Source: Onchocerca volvulus (taxonomy: Eukaryota; Nematoda; Chromadorea; Rhabditida; Onchocercidae). From it: 64,000 bases of DNA. The position numbers and the translations under genes are program-made. The notes under the pieces were generated by a model. That model had not been told where the DNA came from, made no database searches, and saw nothing but the letters and a program-made list of their open reading frames with translations. This document shows positions 14,001-27,677 of the stretch, piece by piece (positions within the stretch are counted from its first letter, which is position 1; the number at the start of each line of letters is the position of its first letter). Location: assembly GCA_000499405.2 (NCBI GenBank), contig HG738138.1, positions 3,832,368 to 3,896,367 of the forward strand. Direction: 5' to 3'.

Positions 14001-17000
14001 AAAAAATGACTTTGATTCTGTTATCATTGGTATTCCCTAAAAATGCAACAATGACAAGATAATCAAAAAACTAATATCCGTGTTTTATAAGCCTACAAGG
14101 TTTGAGACAATAAAGAAGACGCCTGACTTCTGCACTTTATCTGTTAATGATAAACATTTAATCACTGATATCAATGACCAACATTTAATAGCTTGATACC
14201 AATCAGTTTTTAAGTCGAAATATAGTTGCATAAGAAAGTTGTATCATTCGCGGCAATGAGAGGAATAGAAAATAGAATAGTCTTCACAAAAATTCAAATT
14301 CATCTGAGTTAATGTTTACGATTGATTTAATTTAAATTTAAAGTGATGTAGTGAAGCAGTCAACATTTTTTTGAAATTGAATTCATTCAAAAGTCAATGA
14401 TTTATATGAGCACGAAAGTTCTAATATGTCTGTAAAATTTCTTATATTGTCCGATAAATTTAGAACCATTTTCGATTTACATGCAAACTAAAAAAAAGAA
14501 GACTCCTTTTTTTAAGTTTTGCTTTCTGTCTTTCATTGCTTAAAAATAATTCTCAACTATTTAAAAAAAAATTCACAAATTTTGAAAATCGAAATTTTTT
14601 CTATGCGCTCACAAAATCATTTGCGAAAATTTTTGTGAGATTTAAAAATGAGATACACGTAAAATTTGGGATAAAATACATTTAATTTAAAGACAAACTT
14701 TCAGAAATTTCTACACACTTGGCAATTTGTGTTCATCTGTTCACATTTCACTTGTCATTCGTGATTGAATGTCGAAAACATTTTAAATTAAATTTAACGC
14801 AATGGCTGTCAGATTTAGTACCAACTTAGTATTTTGATTTGAGCTTGGAAAAATTCAATCGTTAGCAAAATGTGTCTCTAAAATTTAGCTCTTATTATAG
14901 GAAGCTGCTTTCAAAATTTATGCAAAAATAATTTGTTTTTTTGTTTGAAATGTTTGGTTTTCGACACATTTATTTTAGGTATCAAATTTATATTTTCACT
15001 TCTATTGATTAAAATTAAAATGAATATTGAAGATCTATTGAATTTTCATCAGGAAAAAAAATGGTTGTTTTCAAGTAATCTAAAAATTGATTTGAAATCA
15101 TTCTGGTAGATGTTGCATTAATTAATATTTTTAATTATGCTAAATCCTACTTTTACTCCATCCACAACCACACGCCTCCCAGTCACTTATGTGAAATCTT
15201 AATCTTTTCCTTTTAATAGAAGTTATGTATTTTCAGAATTTTTTTTTTTTTTTCTTATGCTAAAATTCAAGGAGGAAGAGTGCATGTAGAGCGGAGACGG
15301 TGAATCATTAAAGACATTCCTCAAGCAGTTAAAATTCCAAAAATTTGTTTCGGATTGCTGATCATGCAATTGTGTAGCGAAGTTAAACGGTGATTAAATT
15401 CTAAAAGATGCGATGTGAAGTACTTTCAACTCTCCACTTTTCAAGTATATTTAAAATTCAAAAGAATGACCTATTTCGAAAAACGTTTTTCTTAATTCTA
15501 ACAACATTATTTTCTAACTTTTGAAAGCTTTTTCATTAGATTCAATCTTGTCGTTTCCTCCAATTTTCTTCTTCTTCCGTCACATTTCTCTCGCTGCATA
15601 AATTCATATTGTCGTTCAGTTCACCCAGAATTTAAGAAAAACATCCGAAGACTAGATGCTCAAAGTAATACAAAGCTAGTCGTAAGTTAATCAATCATTA
15701 GCTGAAGTACTTCGAAATTTATTTTTAATATTTTTTCATCTCTAAATTATTCCAGCAAAAAAAGATTGTTAACTCAAGTTTAGTTACTTGTAATTTCTTA
15801 TTCTATTTTCAAACTATTTCTGAATAATTCGAATATTAATGACTTCTATCTATCTGTTAGAGAAGGTTAAAGATGCATCAATTATTATCAAAAGAGAGAG
15901 CAAAATTATCACTAAAGGAGCAAAACTCAAGTCACAGCTCAAATCTTCAGGGCTGAAATCTTCAGGGCCAAATTCATTACGCAGAAAACCCATGTATTCA
16001 GTAAAAAATTTCATCGTTGAACTATTGCCTCTCACCTTAAAAGGTGAATAAAGATCAGGGATTAAATAACAAAACTAAAACTTAAGTTGAAATTAGCTGA
16101 TGAATCAGATAAATTATCACAAAATGCTCCGAACACTTATCATCTGATTTGGCCTTAGATGTTTTGTCTTTTGATAGCATTATACATGATGATAACAATC
16201 CCTGAGTTTTCCAATTCAATTATCATTATCATACGTAAGTACAGGTTAAATTTGTCAAGTGAGTTCAGTGGCAAGTTTTCAGTCAAATTCTCTTGTATTA
16301 ATTTATACAGCTGAATATTTTATCACTTTTATTATTTTAATAATTTCGTTTTCTTCTTTCCATAGTACTATTATTTTCTTTTTATCATCAGTATCTGTTA
16401 GCAATAAAGTTTTAAACAAAAGCAATCAATGAGATTTAAACGTGTTCAAACATGAAATAAATACGATAAGACCATTCCAAAAAGAGCTTTTAATATTCAA
16501 ATGATATGTTCAAAAACCATTCATAGAAAGTTTAAGTTTTTATTCCAGAATAACATCTCAACAGATTACTTTCTAGAAAGTATGACAAAAACATCAAATG
16601 CCTCTCAAAGCCAAATTTTTATTCAGTAATTTTTGATCTCTTTAATTGTATTAATAATTATCGAATGAAAAATTCATTTTGATAAAATCGTAAGAAAAGA
16701 TTCGGAATTCTCAAAACTGCTGAATGATATTGAATAAAACAATGAAAGTCATCTGTACGTATGACAGAGTATCTTGTAACGCAGAATTCTAGAAGTTTTA
16801 TTGAAAAAAGAAAAAACATTCCATCGACTTGAGTATCACTACAAATTATTAGATAAAGATTTCATGAGGAAGAAATCCTCTTTTGATAAGTAATCATAAA
16901 AAAGAATCGTATATCATTTTGATTCAATTGATTTGGTATTTTTACACAAATGATTGTGAATTATATATTTTAATGACATTAAATTGAATCAAAATCGTTT

Positions 17001-17424
17001 TCTAAAGCAGCATCGAGATGAGCATGTGATCTTTTTTGTGATGGAATTGTGATGGATTCATGAAATTCAGAATGATCAGAAAATAATTAATTAATAGGTC
17101 TTCTATCGGACATTTGATATCAGCAAGAAGAGCAAGTATATAATAACTGAAATATTCTGGAGATGGAGAAGCTTGCGTAGAAAACAATTATTTTTGAAAA
17201 TAAGCGAGCAAATCATTTGAAGAGTATTTAAGAGGTATTTAACTAAGATGCAGTAAGAATGCATGCATGAATTTTAGGATTCTAGTAAACTTCTTTTCTG
17301 CTAGCTTTAACTTTGCGAGATAAATCACCGCTTAAAAAACGTATTTCGTACCTAAGTTTTTGATTTAACATAAATAAGGCTCACTTATAGATGTAGTAAT
17401 TTTAAATTTTCTAAATTTATCCCA

Positions 17425-17540
17425 ACCTGGTAATCTAACCTAAAATAGTAACTTAAACCCAACTTAGTAAACCTAACCAACTTGACCTAATTTAGTGAAT
17501 CTAATATAACCTAGTGACTTAGCGTAACTTAATCTAATTA
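17425..17540. repeat. degenerate CTAACCTAA/TTAGTAA short-unit repeat
   Basis: Variants of CTAACCTA and ACTTAGTAA recur about every 14-17 bases for roughly 115 bp. The copies differ at several positions, so this looks like an old, decayed minisatellite rather than a fresh expansion. Confidence 0.5.
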
Positions 17541-17670
17541 ATTACCTATCTGATATGTCTTGAAACACTGACCAAGGAGTCTAGCATAGACGCAAGTTAT
17601 TGGGTAGTAAACCTATTAATAGAAGCATAATGAAAATAAAGAATATCTTCAGTATAATTGATATGTGATC

Positions 17671-17685
17671 TATATATATATATAT

Positions 17686-17725
<40 letters not shown>

Positions 17726-17739
17726 AAAAATATATATAT
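17671..17739. repeat. TA microsatellite
   Basis: Alternating TA runs are interrupted by TTACAT and GTAAAAAA. The overlapping minus-strand open frames rich in Tyr/Ile are products of this repeat, not genes. Confidence 0.9.
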
Positions 17740-19937
17740 GGCGTAACATAATCCTGTTCTTCCTCTCCGTATCATAATGAATTTTCATTTGCAAAAAAAA
17801 AGGAAAAATAGCATAATTTTTTTTTTTTATTTTATTTTTTTTGAATGGATGAAGACAATTACCACTTCGAAAGTGAGACATTTTTAAATTATACAGGGAT
17901 GATGTTCTCTCCAAGTGTGTATGTTTTTTTTTTTTTTTGTTTAAATAAAGTCAAAGCTTTCTCCGACAAACAAAATTAATGGGTTGCTTTGCTGTTATTC
18001 AGAAATTCATCATATCTCATGCCATTTGTGTCGTTTGAAATGAAGGCGAATAACGATTTGAAAAGCCAATGAAAACGCGCTGCTATTAGTTTAGTATTTA
18101 ATCTTTCGGTCAAGAAGTATTATTACATCTTGCATGCCATTTGCATACAGCATGCGTGACATCATCAATTTTTGATCATTTGCATTAAGAAAATGGCCAG
18201 ATGATGGAGTGAGCATTGAAGGATTTAGAAAGGTCTCGAGACTAATAAGTTTGTGGGATGGAGAAAGAGGTAAGATTAGTGTGTTCTACAAACAAGTGGC
18301 TAAATGATTATCCAGAATCTATCTCGTTCGAGCATATATATGAAGTTTATTTACTACCTGCATCAATTACGGATTGTTTTGATCACACGTCATGCCATCA
18401 GTTGTCAACACAATTAATAAGTCGCCTGTTTTAATCTATCAGCCATGTTAATTAAACAGCTGAAAAATGATGAATAACATGTAAACATACTCATACTATT
18501 ATATGAAATATGCTATAGATTAAGAATTATGATGAAATATCACGCAACACTACTACTACTATCACTATCAGTAGTATCAACAAATTATGATTCGAGAATA
18601 ATGGCAAAAATATTGATAACGAAGCTGCAAAAGTGCAACTTGAAAAGTATACAAAATATGAGAACATTTAAATGATGCAAATGCATCACTCAAGCATATG
18701 AATCGATTCTTCTATTCATGGAAACCTTAGCTTGTAAAATGTTGCTCCATTTTTTTTTTTTTTTTATGCTTCTTGAAAAAAAATTAATGAATGGAATTTT
18801 TTGCTGTTTATTTGATTCATTAAGCTATTTATTTCCAAAATTCTGAAATCCCGTTTTGCGAAACTGCGTGTGAATTTCACTCTCGCCATTACAACTCAAA
18901 GAATTTAATCAACAAATGGCTAAGGCTTAAGGCAATCCATATTATTAAGTAAAAGCCGTATTAACTAGGACTAAACGCTCAAAATGCTCATTTAATTAGA
19001 TTTTTTATTTGGTTTTGTTGCCTGGAACATCATCTTTCGAATTACTAATGACTAAAAGTTATCTTCTTTTTTTTTTTTCCACTTCCTTTTTGTTCCACTC
19101 ACTCAGGTCAAATTTAATTCGTGCAAACTGTCATATTATTTTATTAATATTTCTTTTAATTTTTCTTATTTCAATGTTTTGGCAACTTCCGTATCAAGAT
19201 ATCTAAGTTTTTCTCACAAAATTTTCGCGATAATTTTTTGACATTGAAAGATACTAACTCCATATGTCAGCAAAGATTAATTGATATCTTCAAAATTTTT
19301 ATTTAATTTTTTTCATTTCTTGGAGGGAAAAACTTCCCAATTAATTGGTATATAAAGAATTATAAAATCATATTTGGTACTTCTAGAGTTTGCAGAAAAA
19401 TTTATATTTCTCTTATTCGGCATTGCTAAGAAATACAAAATTGAAAAACAAATAATATTTATTTAGATAGTTTTCCCTTCTTTTTTGTAATTTACCTGTT
19501 CATTTGAATTTATTCGTGTCGATTCATCTATTTCTTGTAATCAAAAATAACTGATTTCCTTTGAGCTATGCAGAACTCAACACCATTTCAGAAACTGTAT
19601 AAAATATTGATATTTGTTTTTCAAGAATTCCTTTCTGTTTATAATCTCGTGTAATTAAATTTTTTTCTCTCCCAATACTACCTACTAATTATAAAGTTTA
19701 GATATGGCTCTTGTCCTTTTGAGTTTCTAGAGTAAATCAATTCCACTGGATGATTCCGTCAGTTAGTGTATAATGAAATAATTTCTGATTTGGAATTTTA
19801 CAGAGCAGTCAGGATTGCTGTAGAACTGGACAAGAATGAAACTTATTGTAAAATTTTAGTATTAATTATGCCTTTATTTACAAAAATTTTTTTCCACCTT
19901 TCAGAATCTCAATGAATTGGTCAATCTAGTCGCCAGA

Positions 19938-19940
<3 letters not shown>

Positions 19941-20000
<60 letters not shown>
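19941..20000. repeat. 60-base A homopolymer
   Basis: An uninterrupted run of 60 A. It could be the poly-A end of an old retrotransposed sequence, but I recognise no element before it. The exact length is unreliable in most sequencing technologies. Confidence 0.85.
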
Positions 20001-20003
<3 letters not shown>

Positions 20004-23000
20004 AAAATTTGTAAATCTAAATCTTAATATATGCAATTCTCTTCTCATTTCATGGTCTTTCTTTTTCAAAAATGATATATTGGATATGTATATTTTTGTT
20101 TAACTTCGAGCTAGCACGCTCACTTTTTAAAATTTCATTTTCAGTTTCGTGCGCCGTTCAGTATCCGATTTTTGCTCTCACATTATAGAAATATTTTAAA
20201 TTTTTCCTCTTATTTCTTACTTGCTACAGTGATCGATGGTTGATTAATTCCTAAGATATAAAAGTTTTATATTATCAATAATTGATGAGCTTCATTGAGT
20301 TATTTGACAATGATTGATTACTGAAATTCGTCTTCACTTTGATTTTCAATCTTTTTTTGTCATGTCTTTCAACATCTGTTATTGGTTCATGCCGATTAAT
20401 GTGTTTCAAATTAATTACCTCAAATTTTCACTTAAAATCAAGATTTTTGCATTAGAAGCACAGCCTGATCACGGAGTGGATTTAATAATGTTTTGGCATC
20501 GGTTTCTTGGGAGATCCATAAGTAGTGTTATTCGGTAATTAGTTATGATACTGAAAGGGATTTGTTATATAAGGCAGTCGAAATATTCTGGCAAAAATTT
20601 CATATGAGCTAGAAAACCAGAGTGGAACTAATATTCATCTTCATCTAGTCTTCAGATTTTTAATTTACGATGCATTCTACTCAAACAATAAGGAGTAATT
20701 TTTGAACAAAGCTTATTATCAAAATTATTTTCAGGATGAAAACGTAGAATTAAAAAATCAAGAATTCCGGGAAGGCAAATCTACGGTGAAAACTGGAAAC
20801 TGGTATTTTTGTACTGGTTTCACTTTTATCCTGCAGAATTTGTTAATATAAATTATAAATTCTTTTTTATTGTAATAGAAATTTGATCTCAGCTTCTAAC
20901 AGTGGCTTTGATATTGTAATACGCCTGGAAATTACTATAAGTCTCGTTTGTGTGTATTATATCTAAAGTTCGAAATAATAAACTTCGAAATGTTTTTAAG
21001 GAATTTGAAATTGCAAGTTTGGGAATCAACCAGTGGCGACACTTTTTTTTTTTCTTTCCAGCATTATATTGTGCTGCGTTTCTAGTGCAAGACATTTATT
21101 TTGAGCTGGAATGAAAAACTATTTAAAGAATTAAGATCGAGAATGAGAATTAATTTGAGTCAAGTCGCAATTTATAACTTAATTACAGCATGTTTATCAT
21201 GAAATATCGCTTAATTATAGCGATAATATGAGCTACATAATAGAACTCAACAAAAGTTTCTATTTCGTCTTAATTTGAAATCGTCGATTTCTTTGCTGTG
21301 AAAAGATGATAAACGTTTCTCGTGTTAAAAGCCATAATCATGTTTTTTAATTAAAACCAGAATTATCTTAACTTTACAATATTTTACACACTAGTTTAAC
21401 TCAGTATTCATTTATCTGAATAGCTTCTTTAAATTATCAGACTTTTTCGCAATTATTATCTTTAAGTTTAATTTACAAATGTCTCACAACTTCTCTATTA
21501 TTTCAAAATTGAGTGTTTCGAAATGAAAAGAATTTGTAACGATCAGTGATAGAATATTTTCCTTCCAGTTTCATGAATATTCTCTCATTTATTACATAAA
21601 CATCTGATATATTTTGCTATTTCTTTCTTCGGAAAACCAAAATATTGTTTTGTAAAGTTAATATCGATGATTATACCAAAATGATGATAGGACGATTCAA
21701 GTGATTACTTGGAGTTCGTGTGATTTGATGAGATTTGCAATGCAAACCTAACTATAAATAAGTCTTGAGGAATAGGTGCTTGAGATGGATAATGTTGAGC
21801 CTATAATTGGCAAAAGGCCCGTTAGTAGTGTCGGTTGCCTTCTTGATCTTTTTCTGAAGGCTTTGTCGGCTTTCCAAGATAAAAAAGACATCATTTTACA
21901 TAACTGATGGGAAATCAATGAGTTTTATGGATGAAAATGCCAAGGCTTTTCCCTTCTCAATGCTCTAAGGCTTTTCAACTATAAATATTACCGTGTGCTA
22001 TTTTTTAAAGTAAGCTTGCTTTTACGCGTTTTTTTTTTTTATTTTTTTTTTGCCATTGCTATCCTTTTTTGTTTTCGTTGAAAAATCATACAACCGAAAA
22101 TCGTCTTCTTTTTCTATCCCTTTTTCCACTTCATTGCATGAAAACTTTTCATCCATGAGCGTGGCAAGTTCATTCAATTAATCTGCTCACTGCCCTACTC
22201 TTCTTTTGACTTCCTTTCATTCCGTCAAACTGGCACAAAAACTGATAAATTGATCCCCATTCATTTCAGCCTAAGCAAATTTGAATCATTAAATAGTTTG
22301 TACTAATATTATATACACTCTTATCTTTGAATTGAATTAAACTTCTATCCTTTTTTGGACGATAAACACATTTTCCCACTTTCAAAACTATTACCATTAC
22401 AGTATTTCATATGTTCGTATATTAAAAATTTATATCATGTAAAAAGATCAACCCGTGTCACTCTAAAACTTTTCCTCTTTTGTTTGACAAAGTTTCTATC
22501 GACTTGATATTTTTGATGAGAGAAGTATCATCCTATATACATTTAAAGAAGTATCGGAATTTTTTTAATTAGACAAGTTAAAAATGAAAATATTCTGTTT
22601 TGGTTTACTTGATCGATTTGTCACCAGGTGCAGAGATAGTAATTAGAACTATTAATTAATGAGTTAATAAGCATGTCACAAAGTCCTTTTCACAAGACTC
22701 TTCAAGTTAATAACTTTTCAAATTTCTGGAAAGTCCGAAAATAATTCCGATAATATAAGTGAATTCAATAGAGAATTACTTATAAAGAAACATTCGCTGT
22801 CCGGATTTGTTGTCTGTCTCGATAATAGCTGACGATATTGGTAAAGAAAAAGATTTGTTGAAAAAAACACCGTTATATTATTTCGAAAAGGAAAGCAAAT
22901 AAAAAAGGTGAAAAAAGCAATCATTCTTTCAGTTGTTTAAAAAAGAAAATGCACAAATTTATTCTCCAAAATGTCATCAAATTTAAGAGGACACAATTTG

Positions 23001-24240
23001 ACAAATCGCTAGTTTTAGAATAAAAGTTTTTTTTGGAATTCAAAATTTCATATTCTGACATTTTTTCAAATGCAGCATGTTTTTATCATTCCTATAATTC
23101 TTTTCATTCAGTCTGATTCATTTTAATTTATATTCTAATTTCATATTATTGCCAAGAGTAACTTTTGTAGTTTTTTTTCAGCTGGCATGAGCAGTGAGTC
23201 TACACATTCAATAAATAGTAATATGCATTTATGAAGATAATAATAGCTCGGTCAAGAATCAATCAATTTCTAGTTCAAGATCTAAGCAATTCTGATTCAT
23301 TTTCAGATAGAAGCATGAAATCATTTTATGATTTTTTTTTTTTTTTTCATCCATTTCAAATATTTTTCTCATTTGTTTGTTTATTCTTTAGCAATGAAAG
23401 GAGGCAGAAGAGTGATACAACTGAGGGATTTAATTCGTTTCAAAATATTTTCAAGTGAATCGGTAGTAAAGGTTCCTGTTGCTCGTTGTCCTTGCTTTGC
23501 TCAAGGAAGACAGGATTAGAGGAATCGTTGGTTGATTACTTTTGAAGGAATCCTTAAAGTAGTCAACGATTAGTAAGAACGAGACAATTTATGCATTGCT
23601 CGAAATTCCAATGCCATAATTTGCATGCTTTTAAAATTTCTTCAAATATAAAATTTTCTCGTTTCAAGATTATGTCTGATTATTCAAATCTTTAGAATTT
23701 ATTTAGAAATCTTAATAGGCATTTGACTTCTTTTTATTTATACGTTAGAAAAGCAAGTCCAATTGCATCTCTTTTCCAATCGAATAAATTGAAAAAAAAA
23801 AAAAAAAAAAGAAAACCTCCATTCTTGTTCTTCAAAATTTTTCGAAAAATTTTATGTAGAACTAACTTTCATCTTTTGGCAGCTTTATTTAAAAGAATGA
23901 GATGAAATGCTATTGCATATTTATTTTTTGTTATTCTTTCAAAAATTAGAAATCTAATTAATTGGCTTTGTTTTTCACATTTTCTAAAACTCCACAATCA
24001 TTCCTTAGTCATTTCAAAGTTTAAATTATGCAAGTTTGAACATCTTAGCGTACTATGATGTCTGCTCTTAAAGCATTAAATGTCATCAACACTTAACTGT
24101 TTCAACTCGTACGCACTAAACCTCGAAGTTTTTAGGACATATCTTTTCTCTCTAGTGCAAATATAATGGAGTCTTGTGAAAAATTTAATAGTATTTGCAC
24201 TTCGTTATTGTCATTTTATCGAAGAAAAGTTCCTGCAGAA

Positions 24241-24376
24241 AAAAGTCACTTCTCCCATTAAGAGCCACAACTTTGCTGTTTAGCTTATTTTCCTGAAACG
24301 GTTTTTTGGTTCTATCCGTTCTAGGAAAATAAACTAAACAACAAAGTTGTGGCTTTTAATGGGAGAAGTGAGTTTT
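24241..24376. repeat. long foldback: 61-bp inverted arms with 14-base loop
   Basis: The left arm (24241-24301) and right arm (24316-24376) are reverse complements at 55 of 61 positions, separated by 14 bases (24302-24315). Differences between the arms are mostly transitions, as expected for an ageing palindrome. It contains no open frame. It could be a foldback-type MITE or a transcribed hairpin; no target-site duplication was evident. Confidence 0.8.
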
Positions 24377-25669
24377 TTTTCTTTCTGTCCCTTAATGAAG
24401 CCTTATTCAGTTTCCAATTTCCTGCTTCCTCTCCTTCTTCTTCCTTTCCTAGGCTAATTAATCCTTGATTCTACAACAATCTCTTCTTTCATCCTTTCGA
24501 ATGCTTCAATCTTTTTTTTCTGGATCTTAAAATTTACTTCACACTTGAGTTTCCACAATTTATTCAATAATAATTTAGATTTCTTTTTTATGAAAACTCT
24601 AATTGCATTACATAATTTTAAGTTGATTAGGTTAGATTCATTTTCAACTTCACGTTAGCTTCACTAGTCTTCAATTTTTTCAGATTCCCGGAATCTCCAT
24701 CGTCCATTAAATTCATTGCCGATCACTGTTAAACATCTTGTAAAGCTTATGGATTCAAGTTATTTATAGTTTTATAGTATTTCTCGTTATCATTCCATGC
24801 TTTTAATATTTACTTTTTATCAAACATAAAATGCACATTAACTCCTAATTTTCAATGACATTGTTACTCAAGTTACGAAGATTCTAGTTACTATAAAGTT
24901 CTTTAAAATACTGAATCATTTAAGCTCTAAATTCTTAAACTGAAGTTTTTTTTAAGTTAAGTAACATTACCATTTCGCAATCATTAAAATTGATTTGGCA
25001 TCAAAGTATTCTGCAAATGCGTAATTTGATTCCTCAGCCGGTGTGTTTTGATTTTTCAGATATTTCCGCTATAAAAACTTAAATACATATCACAAATAAA
25101 AATTCAATTATCTGAAATTTTTCTTAGTTTTACCTAATCGTAATCTTTTTTTATTTGATCTTCTAGTACGCTAAAGATAAAGACTGTTCAGTGTGACAGA
25201 AGCATTCTTGAACATCTAATTGAACTTTCAATTTAAAATTAACAATATATTTCCCATGTCTTTTAACATGAGTTGTCATGGTTTTTTACTTCTTTTTCTG
25301 ATAAAATAATATCCAACTATTGTAGGAAGAAATTACAATTCAAAAGTTAACAGATAATCAATAACTCTAAGGGAAAATGACTTGTTTCAGTTTTGTCGAT
25401 AACATCTTATCACTGATGATAGTTTGAAGCTGCGAAATCTATTTTTAGGTTTCTCGTTTTTTCATATATTGACCACGTTCCAAAGGAATTAATGTATTGG
25501 TGTTGTCAATAGCAAATTAATTAACATGTATAGAAGACTATAAGATAATTATTGGAAGATTGCTGCCAATGTATACTGTACTTCATTTCAACTGAACTAT
25601 TCCGCTCTATCAAGTCGGCACAGTATCATTCCACCGCTGAAGTGGTGTGCAGCAATTTGCAGGTGCGTT

Positions 25670-27677
25670 ATGCACCTTTCATCAATCTTTGCATGGCTAC
25701 TTGCAATTTCAACGACCGTTGTCAGTGCAGTTAAATGCTATTGTACAGATGATCATTGTGTACCGTATGGCGTGTGTGAAAGTACGATATGTTTGGTTGG
25801 AATACTCAAAAGTTCCAACTCAGTCATTCGAACATGCGGCACCGATATGATTGGCTGCCGACGAAATGTTGGAAGGTTTGCTTTCTTATTTCAAATTTTT
25901 GGGAGGTACGGTTACAGAAGGCAAAGCAGAAATATCCATGGGGCGGCATTCATTCAGAATGAGCAGAAAGAGTAATGTTGCTCCGAAAAAGAAAAAATGA
26001 ATGTAATTCAAATACTGAATACCGAAAATGCGCAAAAAAAAAGGAAAAAAAAAAAAAAACTTGTTTTAATTTTCAACCGATCATACAGTACGCCTAAAAC
26101 AAATGTCATTTTGATCAACATAACATTACGCATATCAGAATGATTATGTTCTTAAGAATTGCTGAAGATGATGGATTAACTTCTCATTATGTTCTGTGAT
26201 AAAGCATTAGTACAATCGTGCTTGAAACAGAAATTTCACATGCACATGCAAAACTGCATGCATTGCATTTTCATAAGATTACACTGTTGACTAATTGTTA
26301 GCAAACGTGAACATTCCAATGTAATTGTGAATTATAAACTTTATAAAATAACTGTTTAGTTTTAACATTGGCTAACATATTCAATTCACTACCAAATATT
26401 CCTACAAATGTATCCTGGCAGAAACTTTTGCATTTTTTACCATCTACACATGCACTTCGTTACAATTTTTGCTAAATTTATGTCTTAAGATAAAAATTTG
26501 AAATAAATACGTGCACGGTTCATCTATGAACTCGCATTCCAAAAATATTTGCGTCTAATAGCATACATCAACATTTGGGTGACATTTTTTTGTGGCTTTT
26601 TCTTGTTGCAATACGACTCAAGTTTTACTAGCATTAGCGCCTTAGTTCTATCAGCACGTTATCAGAACTGAAATGATATCTATTACATTATATCTTGTGT
26701 TATTCATACATCTGTAGTTATTTGTTTAACACAGGCAAGTATTCTCAAAGAAAATGACCATACCAGATTCTGTTATCACTTCAACATATTATTTTAACAC
26801 AAAACTTTAGCACATTTTAACAAGTCTGTTAACATTTTAACATATTGTTGAAGTATTTTCTCCGTTTACTTAGAGCTTTTGGGAATTGATCTAGCTATTA
26901 TTTGATAGTGTAGTAATATTATCTCTTCACTGATATAGGAAGATTAGATGGATTTTATGAAAAGCAAAATACTGAACTCTAAGAAGTGAAACTTAGAGTC
27001 CTTATACTTTCAAAAATTTTATACCAATAATTATCAATTTACCATCTTCAGGTGGCTTGATCTCTGCGCTTGCGATAAACCTCTGTGTAACACATTTTCA
27101 TATCTCAGGAGTAATGCTAAACGTGAAGAAGAAGTACCCAGTGGTGATTCTCTCATTTTTAATCGTATACACAGGTAACCAATCAGATATCTCATAAACT
27201 GATAAACTGTTATCTTCAAACATATAGTTTGCTTCTTTGTACAAATATCCATAAATTAAATGATCAAATAATAGTAAATTTAACGAAATTGATGAAAAAG
27301 TGATAAGAGTGCAATATTAGTGAAAGAAAAAAAGTTTTCAGCTCATCGCCAGGTATTCTTATTTTGAACATAAGAGACAACTTAAAACTTACAAACAACT
27401 TTTTCCCAACAAGTTTCTAATAAACAATATTCTTTAATAAGCCATTTACAGTTACAATCAGTAATAAATTTTGGTTTAGGAATTCCACTGTAATTTTGGA
27501 ATCTAACATTTGTTTGCATATTTCAGTGTAGATTCGAATCCATCACATCCGGAACCAGATGCTCCATTATCCACTCGTACATCTCTCCTCACAATACTTC
27601 TTGTTGGTGTACCATTAGCAGTTGGAGCTGCTACCGTGGTTGTCGTTGCCTTCAATTATTACTGCCACCTGTGTTGA
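25670..27677 (+). CDS. kinase-less activin-receptor/Ly6-like membrane protein, 159 aa
   Basis: Three exons join in phase: 25670-25875, 27052-27174 and 27527-27677. Residues 1-20 are a clear signal peptide ending TVVSA, followed by KCYC. The ectodomain has ten cysteines in the spacing of the activin-receptor/three-finger fold, with a C-terminal LCACDKPLCN box that matches the CxCDxxxCN signature of type I TGF-beta receptor ectodomains. A Ser/Pro-rich linker follows, then one membrane helix (about residues 130-152, TILLVGVPLAVGAATVVVV). The tail is only NYYCHLC. There is no GS box or kinase, and the stop codon is within the exon. By family knowledge such proteins sit on the cell surface; a decoy-receptor (BAMBI-like) or Ly6-type co-factor role is inference. 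The cysteines in the tail could be palmitoylated. Confidence 0.8.

Larger units (their letters stand above)
11096..25669. other. gene-poor stretch, 14.5 kb
   Basis: I find no convincing exon chain on either strand. Open frames are at most about 100 codons and lack compositional or splice support. The stretch is very A/T-rich, with poly-T/A runs, a degenerate short-unit repeat (17425-17540), a TA microsatellite, a 60-A homopolymer and a 61-bp-arm foldback, each listed separately. It could be intergenic, or include long introns or promoters of the flanking genes, whose outer 5' ends are not fixed. Confidence 0.5.

Noticed and set aside
17581..17914. Tyr/Ile-rich minus-strand frames
   Set aside because: Direct translation of the TA microsatellite.
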